A stretch of 64,000 nt of DNA from Caprella mutica (GCA_947561585.1 CANNZV010001136.1:332009-396008), one strand, 5' to 3'. Shown: positions 1 to 11,109, numbered from the stretch's first letter. Notes: generated from the letters alone by a model not told the origin. Program-made: numbers and translations.

Positions 1-591
1 CATTCGGTACAATTCGGTAAATAGTCCCATCAAACTACCGGTCTTGATGCGCAGTACGAGTGAGTAGAGTAGGACCATAGTAAACAGAATAGTATAGTAC
101 CCCAGTTACATGTATTATTCAAATTTATTCTGGGTAGGCTGTGACGTCATGTATGTAAGCAAGAGGTCACGTCATAGTAATCAGAATTGCTGTAGGTCAC
201 GTGGAATAGAGAATTAAGATGGCGGCCAACGCTACCGATCTGACTAATGATCTAATTATCTTGAATAAATCGTCTTCTTCAAGACTAAAAATTTGTTACT
301 AATTTGGGTGTAAAAAGACCAGTAGCAATTTCATCAACAGTCATTTTTTAATATTCGTCCGTATGACTATAAAGATTGGATAATAGCATGCGGTAATGTG
401 GAATTTAAAAAAATATCACCGAAAACGTTATTTAACAAAAGTTGGGTGTGTTGCAGCCATCTTTTGTGTTTGTACTGTACGTACGAACGTACGCACCATT
501 GTTGACATGTGACGTCACAGCCTACCGGGACACGCGTAATATCCCCCTTATAGCTCTGGGATACTATATCTTCTCTGTACTGTGGTAGGAC
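1..591. other. Noncoding DNA with a mariner-like MITE end
   Basis: Bases 10-27 read as the right end (CGGTAAATAGTCC) of the same TIR family that is complete at 1314-1649. The rest is AT-rich with several TGACGTCA palindromes (about 140, 510). The 75-codon minus-strand ORF here has no recognisable domain and I do not call it a gene. Confidence 0.4.
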
Positions 592-1309
592 CATGAATTA
601 AATAGTTAGAAGGATACTCGCACTTGAAAATGACGTGAAAGTGTGACGTCACGCGAGCGACTCATGACGTCACCTGGTATACAGATACTCGCATCGGAAA
701 TATTTGGTTATAGATCTTCATGAAATAACTTTTGATTACTTGGTCAAATAGATAATTAAATGCATCGTAAATGTAAATATATAATTATATATATATACCT
801 AATACTGAAATCATTTATTGAATTTAGCTCAGATGATATTCAATAATAATTGGATTTGTGTCGACTACGATCGATTGTGTATTCTCCAACAATGATTGAA
901 ATTGAAGAACTATAGAGAGTAAATTCTAATATAAAAATGTAGGTAAAAGAACTATTTATCACGATAAAATCGATATGGTGAAATATATATAATTAATATT
1001 TGTCGGCGGATTTCTTCAATTAAGGAATAAATGAAAATCATAGATCACTAACTTTATATTGTTGTTCATAAATCATAATATATACAAATTAACAAAATGA
1101 ATAAGTAAAAGAACTGTATAGAATAAAGTAGCTAATAGCTGTATTCTGAAAACTAGTATTAAGCTACAGAAAAGCTAGTATTGAGCTACAGACTCATAGT
1201 AAACAATACAAGAACCTTAATTCAAATCGTATTCCAAGTGACGTCACCTTCTTTTTTTTTGTCGGTATTTCTGTCGAGTGCGAGTATCCTTCTAACTATT
1301 TAATTCATG
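592..1309. mobile_element. hAT-like MITE, copy 1, with perfect 8-bp target duplication
   Basis: A 718-bp element bounded by inverted repeats CATGAATTAAATAG...CTATTTAATTCATG that continue inward as AAGGATACTCGCAC. It is flanked on both sides by GGTAGGAC (584-591 and 1310-1317). Eight-base duplications are typical of hAT transposons, so the assignment is an inference from target-site size. There is no ORF of note inside. A second copy in the opposite orientation lies at 4497-5172. The target was the left end of the mariner-like MITE that resumes at 1314. Confidence 0.8.
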
Positions 1310-1313
1310 GGTA

Positions 1314-1649
1314 GGACTATTTACCAAATGGCCCCGTATGATACCAAATGAAGGCTTATTTTAAGTTTTAACCGAATGAGGAATACCGATGAACACAGTG
1401 AAAATATCGTTAATAATTTAAAAGATGATTTATTCCTAACCTGATGGCGCTTTGTCAAAATAAAATAATATAATTCTTTAATAAGCAATATTTAGATGAA
1501 CAAAGTATGTATCCTTGCATAATTAAATGCACTGGTTCCGTTAAAATACATATTACCAATTGTTTTATTTTAACTCCTCCCCTTTAGTTAAACAGTAATC
1601 TTACCCGCTCCATTCGGTTAAATATGAGCCTCCATTCGGTAAATAGTCC
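1314..1649. mobile_element. TA-flanked mariner-like MITE
   Basis: A 336-bp element with ends GGACTATTTACC and GGTAAATAGTCC, flanked by TA on both sides (1312-1313, 1650-1651). A second, truncated copy starts head-to-head at 1652, so the two form a hairpin of over 200 bases centred near 1650. There is no coding potential. Confidence 0.65.
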
Positions 1650-1651
1650 TA

Positions 1652-1765
1652 GGACTATTTACCGAATGGAGCGGGTAAGATTACTGTTTAGAGAGGAGGA
1701 GATAAAATTAATCAATATGTAATATATGTATTTTAACGGAACTAGTATATTTAATTATGTAATAT
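1652..1765. mobile_element. Truncated second copy of the TA-flanked MITE
   Basis: Starts GGACTATTTACCGAATGG and follows the reverse complement of the neighbouring copy through the GAGCGGGTAAGATTACTG and TATTTTAACGGAAC segments, then loses similarity near 1765. It shares the TA at 1650-1651 with the complete copy. Confidence 0.55.
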
Positions 1766-2029
1766 TAGTAATCTATCTTGTTGTTGACCTGCAGGGTAGT
1801 GACGGACTGACGGTACAAAGTTTATTATCTTTTGCTACTTTTATCTTTTATTTATTTACATACATTTGTGTTTGCATCATTTGATTATTTAGATACTTAA
1901 TTTCTTTACTATACATACCTAGGTTATATGTGTTTGATTAGGTATCAGTTAATTACCTTCGCAGAATGCGCGGGAAGGTCATATTTTAGCCGTCGTTTAT
2001 TTATTTATTTATTTATATATCATCTTGTT

Positions 2030-2565
2030 ATTCGCTCAACTGAAAAAGTGTTCAACCAAATTGCTTGAAATTTGGTGAAACGAGTGGTCCATGTCCAGTG
2101 ACCTGATGCTAGAATTTTAGGAGTGACCAGGTCAAAGGTCAAGGTCATTTATAATTCAAAAAGTATTGAACCATATATTGCATGAAACTTGGTGGGACGA
2201 TCGGTCAATATACAGGAACCATTTTCTTAGATTTTGGAAGCGATCGGATCAAAGGTCAAAGATCAAGGTCAGGGCCATTTGTAACTCAATAACTCAAAGA
2301 GTAGTCAACCAAATTGTCTGAAATTTAATGGTACAATTAGTCAATGCCCAGGAACCATCTGTTAGAATTTTGGAAGCGATCCGGTTAAAGTTCAAGGTCA
2401 TTCATAACTCAATAACTAAAAAAGTATTGAACCATATTGCATGAAACTTGGTGGGACAATTGGTTATTTTATAGTTAGCAGTTTATTAAATTTTGGGAGG
2501 GAACGGTTCAAAGCAGAGGCGAAGGCATGCGCTCTACCAAGTGCACGTAATCTAGTTATATTTAC
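2030..2565. repeat. Diverged tandem repeat rich in AGGTCA half-sites
   Basis: Three to four diverged direct units of roughly 120-130 bases. Each has a CAACCAAATTG / GCATGAAACTTGGTGG segment followed by GCGATCGGRTCAAAGGTCAAGGTCA. The block ends with GGCATGCGCTCTACC...CTAGTT, which resembles the hairpin plus CTAG of a non-autonomous Helitron 3' end. That family assignment is tentative. The flanks (1766-2029 and 2566-3060) are AT-rich with nothing recognisable. Confidence 0.4.
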
Positions 2566-3084
2566 ATTACAGATAATATCATTGTCGTACTGTCTAAATA
2601 AACGTATGCACAAATAGTGATTCTTATTTATGATATTATCAAGAAAGTGAAGTGAAATAATTAATAGAAAAGTGAATTGAAATGCTTGCTGTCCAATACC
2701 TAATTGTGATTACGCAACGCTTGATTTATAGGCGGGGCTATCGTCGCAACTCTTATTATAGTCTGGTCAAATTAGAGAAAAGTATGGGGGAAAAATATTA
2801 GAAAGCTAATTTTCACATACGTTACTTTATAGGTGTAGTTATATCACAGAAAAAAGTTTACCACTTTATTTCATTGGATTTCGAAATTATTGAAGAAATT
2901 CATTTTTGAATGTTTGAAAACAGTGTTTCAATATCAGTGGAGTTATTTGAAGCACCTTTCTGGTTAAATTATTAATTATTTTATTCCTTTGCTAATTGCA
3001 GTTAATGAAACGCATTTTATTTAAATATTACGTATAACTCTAGACAGTAATATCATTTATATCATATTCCATACAATTATGGCA

Positions 3085-3385
3085 TGATACTCATCTGCAT
3101 TGACCACAAATATTGGAGCATCGCAACGAATATCTGAAGCAGGTTCAACTTTTGGTAGATACTACAATTCCCTTCACAGTTGCATCTGATCATTTTCAAG
3201 AGGGAATATGGAGCAGGGGGTTTGGAAGTGTAAATTGTCATCAGCCTTTCATTTAATATCCTCCACCTAAGTTCAAGAGGATTCAAATCATTCCCTATCC
3301 TTGCTTGAACCTGATGGAAAACTCTCACCGAATGGAATGTTGGGCAGAGCATCTCAGGCTGGAGAGGTTTATTCCCAGTACACAC
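3085..3385 (-). pseudogene. Cysteine-cluster ORF fragment, probably of transposon origin
   Basis: The minus strand is open from 3385 to 3077 and includes the segment PPAPYSLLKMIRCNCEGNCS. A one-base frame change then gives a further cysteine run (TCFRY, LRCSNICGQCR) ending at a stop near 3100, with an in-frame stop between the two halves. The spacing C-x-C-x3-C ... C ... C-x3-C-x2-C resembles small zinc-binding clusters found at the C-terminus of some transposon-encoded proteins. The frame break and the lack of upstream exons argue for a relic. I cannot name the family. Confidence 0.3.
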
Positions 3386-3389
3386 TTTA

Positions 3390-4205
3390 TTAATGTACCC
3401 CTATAATCAATAATCAATGGTGATCGAGATTCAGTGATTTTGTTCCTCCATGTAATAGTAAAAGCAATCTCTTACCAGCATGCAAGGGATATATCATCTT
3501 TTTGAGGTATACTGTTGAGAAAAGGCATCATATCTTTTTGAAATTAGGATCAGTTCTTTACTTTTTCAGTGCTGCTCCCTTCTCAATGGAAAGTACCCTA
3601 GAGGTTGTATCGCATCCTAGAAGTGCATGTATTGGCAATATTAGTTTGGCAATGTTTAGTCACACGTGTTCCGGTTACATGCTTCATATTCCATATCTTA
3701 CATGAATCACTTTTGTCCGATATTAATATGATGTCATGTAAACCAGGAGAAGTGACATTCATGATATGGATCAGTAGCACTAACAGATCAGTATCCTCTC
3801 AATAACCACAGTGAGTTTCAGATGTTCTTAGAGTTTTTAATACAATCAGGAAATCCGTGTCATCCGTTGCCTGAAGTGTCTTCATGTCATTGCTATTGAA
3901 GTCTTCTAGAAGCGATTTAATGATTGTTCTTTATTGCTCTCATTCTTTAAAAAATCTTCTTTCTTAATAAAATTCAGCACCGCATTTTTTCTGACTTCTA
4001 TATTTCAACAACTGGCTTTTCCCTTTCAATGCCGGAAATGTGTCACATCTTTGGTTGAGAGCTTACTTGTATAACATCAAAAGCGAGTTACATTTGTGAA
4101 AGTTATAAGCACATAGTTTGTAAATTGCGTACTATTTCTTAATTCAAAGGAGAGACCCTTCTGCCACGAGATTCGATGTATCAATGAGCCTTAAACCTTA
4201 AGAAG
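3390..4205. other. No recognisable feature
   Basis: Contains several short ORFs on both strands (60-67 codons) that overlap one another and show no domain. I see no splice-consistent coding pattern. Confidence 0.5.
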
Positions 4206-4209
4206 AAAA

Positions 4210-4496
4210 TTTTGAGATACTGTTTTCGCATGATTTATATACCAGGGGCAAAACACAAAGCAGCTGACACCATTTCTCGCTATTCCACAGGTGACCAAAA
4301 ACATAAGCAGTTAGTACTGCATGACGATGTTGCTACAATATGCAGAAAGGAGGATTCCGTTGAAATCTTTGAAGACAGCATCCGATTTGAATCCCATTGC
4401 TCTCACTTTAATCCAGTCAATAACTTGGGATAAGGTCAAAGTTGCCACTAACAACAATCCAGAATTGCTGCAGCTCATGGAATTGATAGCTAGAGG
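4210..4496 (+). pseudogene. Ty3/Gypsy pol relic, RNase H tail and tether
   Basis: Encodes the motif YIPGAKHKAADTISR (about 4239-4283), the end of the RNase H domain in many Ty3/Gypsy polymerases. A frame change near 4340-4380 leads into a second open segment that runs to the MITE inserted at 4497. The same frame resumes at 5181, so the host element was once continuous across the insertion. Further pieces lie at 5181-5245, 6378-6570 and 6888-7620. The copy is dead (frameshifts, three insertions). Confidence 0.65.
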
Positions 4497-5172
4497 CATG
4501 AATTAAATAGTTAGAAGGATACTCGCACTCGACAGAAATACCGACAAAGAAAAAGAAGGTGACATCACTTGGAATACGATTTCAAGGTTCTTGTATTGTT
4601 TACTTTGAGTCTGTAGCTCAATACTAGCTTATATGTAGCTCAATACTAGCTTTACAGAATTCAGCTATTAGCTACTTTATTCTATACAGTTTTCTTTTTT
4701 TATTCATTTTGTTTATTTGTATATATTATGAACAACAATATAAAGTTAGTGATCTATGATGTTCAGTCATTCCTTAATTGAAGAAATCCGCCGACAAATA
4801 TTAATTAAATATATCACCGTATCGATTTTATCGTGATAATTAGTTCATGTACCTACATCTTTATATTATAATTGACTCTCTATAGTTCTTCAATTTCAAT
4901 CATTGTTGGAGAATACAAAATCGATGGTAGTCGACACAAATCCAATTATCATTGAATACCATCTGAGCTAAATTCAATAAATTGATTTCAGCATTAGGTA
5001 TATATACGATGCATTTACAATGTATTTAATTATATATTTGTCATTTGACCAAGTAATCAAAAGTGATTTCATGAAAATCTATAAACAAATATTTCCGATG
5101 CGAGTATATCTGTGACGTCACACTTTCGTACCATTTTCAAGTGCAAGTATCCTTCTAACTATTTAATTCATG
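4497..5172. mobile_element. hAT-like MITE, copy 2, with perfect 8-bp target duplication
   Basis: A 676-bp element with the same ends as 592-1309 (CATGAATTAAATAG / CTATTTAATTCATG) but inverted relative to it. It is flanked by GCTAGAGG on both sides (4489-4496 and 5173-5180). It sits inside the Ty3/Gypsy relic and therefore moved after that element. Confidence 0.85.
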
Positions 5173-5180
5173 GCTAGAGG

Positions 5181-5247
5181 TATCCCTGATAACAAGTCTG
5201 TGATACCGTCATCACTCCTCAATTTTCATAAGTTCAGGCACGAACTA
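5181..5247 (+). pseudogene. Ty3/Gypsy pol relic, short segment between two insertions
   Basis: Continues the reading frame of the relic that stops at 4496 and is cut again by the mariner copy at 5248. It belongs to the linker between RNase H and the integrase zinc finger. Confidence 0.55.
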
Positions 5248-6375
5248 CAGAGTGCGGAGAAAGTCCCCAATCAAATTTTATTTTTTAAATTAAAGATGTT
5301 ATTTATTTACTAAATTTATTCATATATCTCATTCTCTTCCTATAATCATATACTTTAATGTTCCAGGTCTAAATTTTGATAAATTTACATTGTCTTTGGT
5401 AAAAAATGAGTTACACTGCGCAGGGAAGACAAACCCAGAGATGGTTAAGCTGTTAAAAGCACCGAAATCGACTGTTAGGGATGCTGTTAAACACTACCAA
5501 GAACTGGGGACAAAAGGTGATCGACCCAGGTGTGGGTGACCTCGCACTGCACGCACTCCAACCAAAATCAAAGCCATTAGTGAGAGGATAAGGAGGAACC
5601 CCAAGCGAAGCATGAGAAAGATGGCTAAGAGTATGGATATCTACGAAAAAAGTGTGAGAACCATCGTCAAAGAAGACCTCAAGTTGTCCTCCTTCAAAAT
5701 GACCAACATGCAACAGCTCACGGGCTTGCAGAAAAAAAAGAAGCTGGACAGATCAAAAATTCTTTTGAATGCAATGAAAGATGGCACGTAGGCTAGTGAG
5801 ATCGTCTTTTCGGATGAGAAAATGTTCAATGTGAAGGCCAAATTCAACTCCCAGAACGACAGAATTTTGACAAAAAGTGCTGACAGTATCCCTCCATCCA
5901 TAGAATATTTTGACTCCAGGACAAGTCGAGAAGAAGAAGCACTTCAAGGACAGGACTTATACCTTCTCAGCCCTCGTACACAGCGAACAAAATTCAGGAT
6001 TGGTGTGAGCGTCACTTCCCTGCGTTTTGGAGGAAGGAATTGTGGCCACCTTCATCGCTTGACCTGAACCCTCTGGACTTTTGTGTGTGGTCCATCTTGG
6101 AGAAAGAAGCGTGCCCTACAGCTCATGATAGTACGGAAACTCTGAAGAAGTCCCTCGAGCTACAATGGGCCAAAATTAAAGCAGTAAAGAGCTTCAGAGG
6201 TAGCAGAGGTAGACTCGAGAGAGTAATCGCCGCCAATCGTGGTCATATTGAAAAATAATTGGTAGAACTGTTAAATGGGTTTATTGAAATATTGTGAGAT
6301 ATGTTGTTTTATTTCATCCATCACAACTCATTAAATTAACCTTTTTATATGATCGGGGACTTTCTCCGCACCCTG
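5248..6375 (+). mobile_element. Tc1/mariner-type transposon, inactivated
   Basis: Ends CAGAGTGCGGAGAAAGTCCCC and GGGGACTTTCTCCGCACCCTG are near-perfect inverted repeats, with TA on each side (5246-5247, 6376-6377). This is the canonical Tc1/mariner target duplication. It contains the transposase relic 5459-6258. It was inserted into the Ty3/Gypsy relic. Confidence 0.85.
5459..6258 (+). pseudogene. Tc1/mariner transposase relic
   Basis: The N-terminal DNA-binding part is readable (STVRDAVKHYQELG, then RIRRNPKRSMRKMAK), as is the first catalytic motif FSDEKMF near 5812 and the third, WPPSSLDLNPLDF near 6043-6080. In-frame stops occur at 5537-5539 (TGA) and 5789-5791 (TAG). Roughly the middle 90 codons, which should carry the second catalytic aspartate, are missing and the frame changes across the gap. 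The protein is of the same type as the intact transposase at 39278-40339. Confidence 0.8.
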
Positions 6376-6377
6376 TA

Positions 6378-6570
6378 TATGCAGTTGATGGTGTCATCAT
6401 CTACAAGGGCAGAATAATTATGATACCTTCGTGCCTACGTACAACTATTCTAAAGTCATTACACGCTGCACATCAAGGAGTGAAATCAATGATCGCTAGA
6501 GCAGAGAGCTCTGTTTTCTGGTCTGGCATCACAGGTCAAATTACTGAAGTGCGTCAACGATACAATCATT
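6378..6570 (+). pseudogene. Ty3/Gypsy pol relic, integrase zinc-finger segment
   Basis: Open reading with VDGVIIYKGRIIMIP, then LHAAHQGVKSMIARA and VFWSGI, matching the HH part of the integrase HHCC domain. It is cut by an inverted-repeat element, after which the frame continues at 6888. Confidence 0.65.
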
Positions 6571-6875
6571 TGATGGAAAAGATTCAAACTCAACGGCAAA
6601 TCCAAATTATTATGAGGTTATATAAACTCAACGTTGAAGGTTTTATCAGTTTTGAAGCTTTCGAATGGAAAGATTTCTATTCATCATCAGGAGAAAGGTG
6701 TAAAGTTCTATAAACTGTGGTGTAAAGCCTCGATCTGACAATGAATTTTATGACCAATAGTTGTATGTTGGATACCGTCTTTCTATTGCAGCTATCTATC
6801 TTTTTGTTTGTACTTCTATTCGAAAGCTTGAAACTTGATAAAACCTTCAACGTTGAGTTTAAATAACCTCATAAT
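6571..6875. mobile_element. Small inverted-repeat element inside the Gypsy relic
   Basis: Arms of about 60 bases pair (ATTATGAGGTTAT at 6609 with ATAACCTCATAAT ending 6875, including AACTCAACGTTGAAGG). The 12-base sequence GATACAATCATT occurs at 6559-6570 and again at 6876-6887, and looks like a target duplication. About 38 bases on the left (6571-6608) have no counterpart on the right, so the left boundary is uncertain. Confidence 0.55.
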
Positions 6876-6887
6876 GATACAATCATT

Positions 6888-7620
6888 GTAACACAATGGC
6901 TCCATCCCTCCCGTCAGAATCTCCAAATCCTTAAATACCACCTGAATATCCCTTTCAGCAAATATGTTCAGACTACTTCCACTTCAAGGGTGTAAATTAT
7001 TTAGTAATCGTGGATAGATACTCTGAGTCTAACTGGTCAGTTATTGAACGCGCCGCAAATGGAGCCAATGGATTAAATTGTAGTTTACGTAGAATGTTTG
7101 TCCCTTACAGAATTGCAGATGAGTTATCCTCTGACGGTGGCCGCGTCAGCTGCACAGGAGTTCTTAAAAAACTGGTGAGTTGGCCACAGGCTCTCAGCAG
7201 TTGTATTTTCACACTCAAATTGCCTTGCTGAAGTGGCTGTAAAAACTGCAAAACGCCTCATCACTAACAACACCCAACCTAATTGCGATTTGGATATTGA
7301 TTCTTTCCAGTGTGCTATCCTTCAATACCGTAATACACCAGACAAAGAAACGAAAATATCCTCATCTATGTGTATATTTGGCCTACCAATAAGAGACTTC
7401 ATACCAGTACAATGATTTCACGAGAAGAAGCGCTAAGAAGAAATATGCACATTAAAACTTCAGAGTATTGGTCTGAGCATATAGTAAACGTCAACCACCT
7501 CTCGTTGTGGGCAATCATGTTGAAATTCAAAATAAAGTTGGATCCAACCCTCTAAAATGGGACAAGACAGGAATTGTGATAGAGGTGAAACAATTTGACG
7601 GATATGCAGTGAAGGTTGAT
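6888..7620 (+). pseudogene. Ty3/Gypsy pol relic, integrase core and C-terminus
   Basis: Recognisable pieces are CSDYFHFKGVNYLVIVDRYS near 6970 (first catalytic aspartate region), LSSDGG near 7125-7140, AVKTAKRLI and YRNTPDKET (7233-7350), and a C-terminal segment VGNHVEIQNKVG with KWDKTGIVIEV (7505-7600). Several frameshifts separate them. It continues the relic that starts at 4210. Confidence 0.65.
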
Positions 7621-7622
7621 GC

Positions 7623-8325
7623 GTGGATCTCACAAAATTGAACAATCAAATAAAAAGACCATTTCATCCAACCACATCGCCAAGAGAAACCATTGCTGCA
7701 ATAAAAGAAATATCAGAATACTTCACAACCATTTATGCCAAACATGGTTATTGGCAAATAGAACTTGATGAATCATCACAAAATCTGACGACTTTCATGA
7801 CACCTCAAGGAAGATACAAATTTCTTAGAGCTCCAATGGGATTCTCATCAGCAGGCGACGAGCGACATGCAAAAGATATTCTGTTAAACAACGACAATTT
7901 CGAAGAACACGTCAAAAGCGTCAAGAATTTCTTAGAGCTCTGTCTAAAACACATGATAACTCTCAATAAAGAAAAGTTCTGTTTCGGATTGACAGAAGTC
8001 AATTTAGTTGGATATGTTGTTAGTTGGGACTTCAACTAGGAAGTCTTCTGAAAAAGAACATCGTATTTCAATGGTTACCACCACACGAAAAAGCATTCGT
8101 CCAAAATAAATACTTATGCGTCCAAAAATAATGGATTGGAATATATTCTTTTACAAAAACAAGACAATGGATACAAAATAGTTCAATGTGGATCTCGTTT
8201 TCTAACAGAAACTGAAAGCGGATATGCAATCGTCGAGCTGAAACTACTTGCGGTAGTATGGGCGATGGACAAATGTAAGACTTACTTGATAGCAGAGATG
8301 GGTGAAAAGTACATCGAAAGTACTT
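7623..8325 (+). pseudogene. Second Ty3/Gypsy pol relic: RT and RNase H fragments
   Basis: Reads LTKLNNQIKRPFHPT, GYWQIELDE and APMGFSSAGDE of a reverse transcriptase. The catalytic Y-x-DD region is missing, so palm and connection segments are joined directly. A frame change at about 8040 leads to an RNase H segment (GLEYILLQKQDNGYKIVQ, ELKLLAVVWAM). RT and RNase H lie downstream of an integrase, the reverse of the order within one element, so this is a separate partial copy joined near 7620. Confidence 0.65.
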
Positions 8326-8372
8326 AAGTACCAAGTACAAGTACTCGTAAATCGATGTACTTGAAGTACATT
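8309..8372. repeat. Cluster of AAGTAC/GTACTT dyads
   Basis: Within 64 bases the word AAGTAC or its complement occurs about seven times around TTAAGTACCAAGTACAAGTACT. It lies between the RT relic and the 32-bp minisatellite. Confidence 0.5.
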
Positions 8373-8464
8373 TACTATATATTTTAAATACTAATCATTC
8401 ATATAGTCCCCGTTTTTCATTTAAATAACACAAAAATGTTTAGTTGAATTAGATTATAGCAATT

Positions 8465-9768
8465 TCTCTGATCATCACAGTGACTCTACACTGATAGTAC
8501 ATCATCACAGTGACTCTTTTCTCTGATAGTACATCATCACAGTGACTCTTTTCTCTGATAGTACATCATCACAGTGACTCTTTTCTCTGATAGTACATCA
8601 TCACAGTGACTCTTTTCTCTGATAGTACATCGTCACAGTGACTCTTTTCTCTGAAAATACATCATCACAGTGACTCTTTACACTGATTGTACATCATCAC
8701 AGTGACTCTTTTCTCTGATAGTACATCATCACAGTGACTCTTTTCTCTGATAGTACATCACCACAGTGACTCTTTTCTCTGATAGTACATCATCACAGTG
8801 ACTCTTTTCTCTGATAGTACATCATCACAGTGACTCTACACTGATAGTGCATCATCACAGTGACTCTTTTCTCTGATAGTACATCGTCACAATGACTCTT
8901 TTCTCTGATAGTACATCAGCACAGTGACTCTTTTCTCTGATAGTACATCATCACAGTGACTCTTTTCTCTGATAGTACATCATCACAGTGACTCTTTTCT
9001 CTGATAGTACATCATCACAGTGACTATTTACACTGATAGTACATCATCACAGTGACTCTTTACACTGATTGTACATCATCACAGTGACTCTTTTCTCTGA
9101 TAGTACATCATCACAGTGACTCTTTTCTCTGATAGTACATCATCACAGTGACTCTTTTCTCTGATAGTACATCATCACAGTGACTCTTTTCTCTGATAGT
9201 ACATCACCACAGTGACTCTTTTCTCTGATAGTACATCATCACAGTGACTCTTTTCTCTGATAGTACATCATCACAGTGACTCTTTTCTCTGATAGTACAT
9301 CACCACAGTGACTCTTTTCTCTGATAGTACATCACCACAGTGACTCTTTTCTCTGATAGTACATCATCACAGTGACTCTTTTCTCTGATAGAACATCGTC
9401 ACAATGACTCTTTTCTCTGATAGTACATCATCACAGTGACTCTTTTCTCTGATAGTACATCATCACAGTGACTCTTTTCTCTGATAGTACATCATCACAG
9501 TGATTCTTTTCTCTGATAGTACATCATCACAATGACTCTTTTCTCTGATAGTACATCATCACAGTGACTCTTTTCTCTGATAGTACATCATCACAGTGAC
9601 TCTTTTCTCTGATAGTACATCATCACAGTGACTCTTTTCTCTGATAGTACATCATCACAGTGACTCTTTACACTGATAGTACATCATCACAGTGACTCTT
9701 TTCTCTGATAGTACATCATCACAGTGACTCTTTACACTGATAGTACATCATCACAGTGACTCTTCTCA
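8465..9768. repeat. 32-bp minisatellite, about 40 units
   Basis: Head-to-tail units of the form TAGTACATCATCACAGTGAC + TCTTTTCTCTGA. Variants have TTACACTGA in place of TTTCTCTGA, and CACC or CGTC in place of CATC. Variant units recur at several places, suggesting block duplication. There are no spacers, so it is not a CRISPR array, and no coding frame persists. Confidence 0.95.
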
Positions 9769-9870
9769 CTGTACGCGTCCACAAGCTATCTAGGTATCAC
9801 AAAATAATTATATTCAATGTACTTAAATTGGTCAATATAACTCATAGCAGGATATTGCCTAGAGTTGTGA

Positions 9871-9907
9871 AGGGCATTACCCCACAGTGCGGGATAGGTA
9901 ATGCCCT
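9871..9907. other. Perfect 11-bp hairpin
   Basis: AGGGCATTACC pairs exactly with GGTAATGCCCT around a 15-base loop. The surrounding 9775-10660 is AT-rich without a supported gene. A segment near 10279-10320 resembles the left part of the small element at 13600-13724. Confidence 0.5.
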
Positions 9908-10667
9908 GTTTGCTAGGGTAGCATTTTTTTTTAGAAAAAATTGAATAACTATTAACCCACTGGTCATAGGACTGAGCCGTTTAGTCTTTATATAATTAGT
10001 GACTACCTCTTTCTTTTGCATTTTACAGATCTTCTCTATCTTTGATAGTTTTACAGGTAATTGGACTTGTTCACTAAGTGCGGGGCAATGTCCGCGTTGA
10101 CGCTACATTCGTACATTAAATCACTAATAAAATCATTGTTACGGCATTACTATTGCGATTACTATTTAGTTAGTTTCAAATAGTTTTAAAATTTATAAAC
10201 TTTGAATACAGATATTGTATATCATTTTGCCATAATACCAAAGTAGAAAGAAGAACAAAACTAAACTTGCTACATATTAGGGGAAGTTTCGAGTTATCGG
10301 ACAGTTCAACATTTTCAATCGGATAATAAAAAAAAATTAATTTAAAATAGCGGGTTAAGAGGTTAAACTATATACTTTTGTTATATGATCGAAAATTTGA
10401 AACCGTTCAATAACGCAGAACTTATCCAACAGAACTTTAGTACTAATTTGAATTGCATGTAATATAATTTAAACAATTACATTCTCAAATGATCTTAACA
10501 TTTTAACTTATATTTTCTTTCTAAAATAATTCAAGCACTAAAAAAAAAAGCAGAAATATTGAATGATAAAATATTTTTATTCAAATTCACTAGGACTTAT
10601 TTTTAACCTCATTGTTTATTTTTTGAATAGTTTATTTCGTTAATTAACAAAAATTTTAAAGTTGAGA

Positions 10668-11105
10668 ATTGAGTAGTGGTCGAAAATTGAGTAGTGGTCG
10701 AAAATTGAGTAGTGGTCAAAAATTGAGTAGTGGTCGAAAATTGAGTAGTGGTCGAAAATTGAGTAGTGGTCGAAAATTGAGTAGTGGTCGAAAATTGAGT
10801 AGTGGTCGAAAATTGGGTAGTGGTCGGTAATTGGGTAGTGATCGAAAATTGGGTAGTGGTCGGTAATTGGGTAGTGGTCGTTAATTGGGTAGTGGTCGTT
10901 AATTGGGTAGTGGTCGTTAATTGGGTAGTGGTCGGTAATTGGATAGTGGTCAGTAATTGGGTAGTGGTCAGTAATTGGATAGTGGTCAGTAATTTGGGTA
11001 GTGGTCGGTAATTTGGGTTGTGGTCGGTAATTGGGCTGTGGTCGGTAATAGAGTAGCGGTTGGCAATTGAGTAGTGGTCGGTAATTGATTTGTTGTCAGT
11101 AATTA
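10668..11105. repeat. 18-bp minisatellite, about 24 units
   Basis: Units of GAGTAGTGGTCGAAAATT and variants (GGGTAGTGGTCGGTAATT, GGGTAGTGGTCGTTAATT), nearly all 18 bases long. Because 18 is divisible by 3, both strands stay open: the minus strand reads as TTTQFS-type hexapeptides for about 200 codons, the plus strand as VVENWV-type. Left units end in GAAAATT and right units in GGTAATT, a gradient along the array. I regard the ORFs as by-products. Confidence 0.9.
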
Positions 11106-11109
11106 ACCA

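Noticed and set aside
8465..9768. CRISPR-like array of about 32-bp repeats
   Set aside because: Units are directly adjacent with no spacers, and the context is an animal genome with retroelements.
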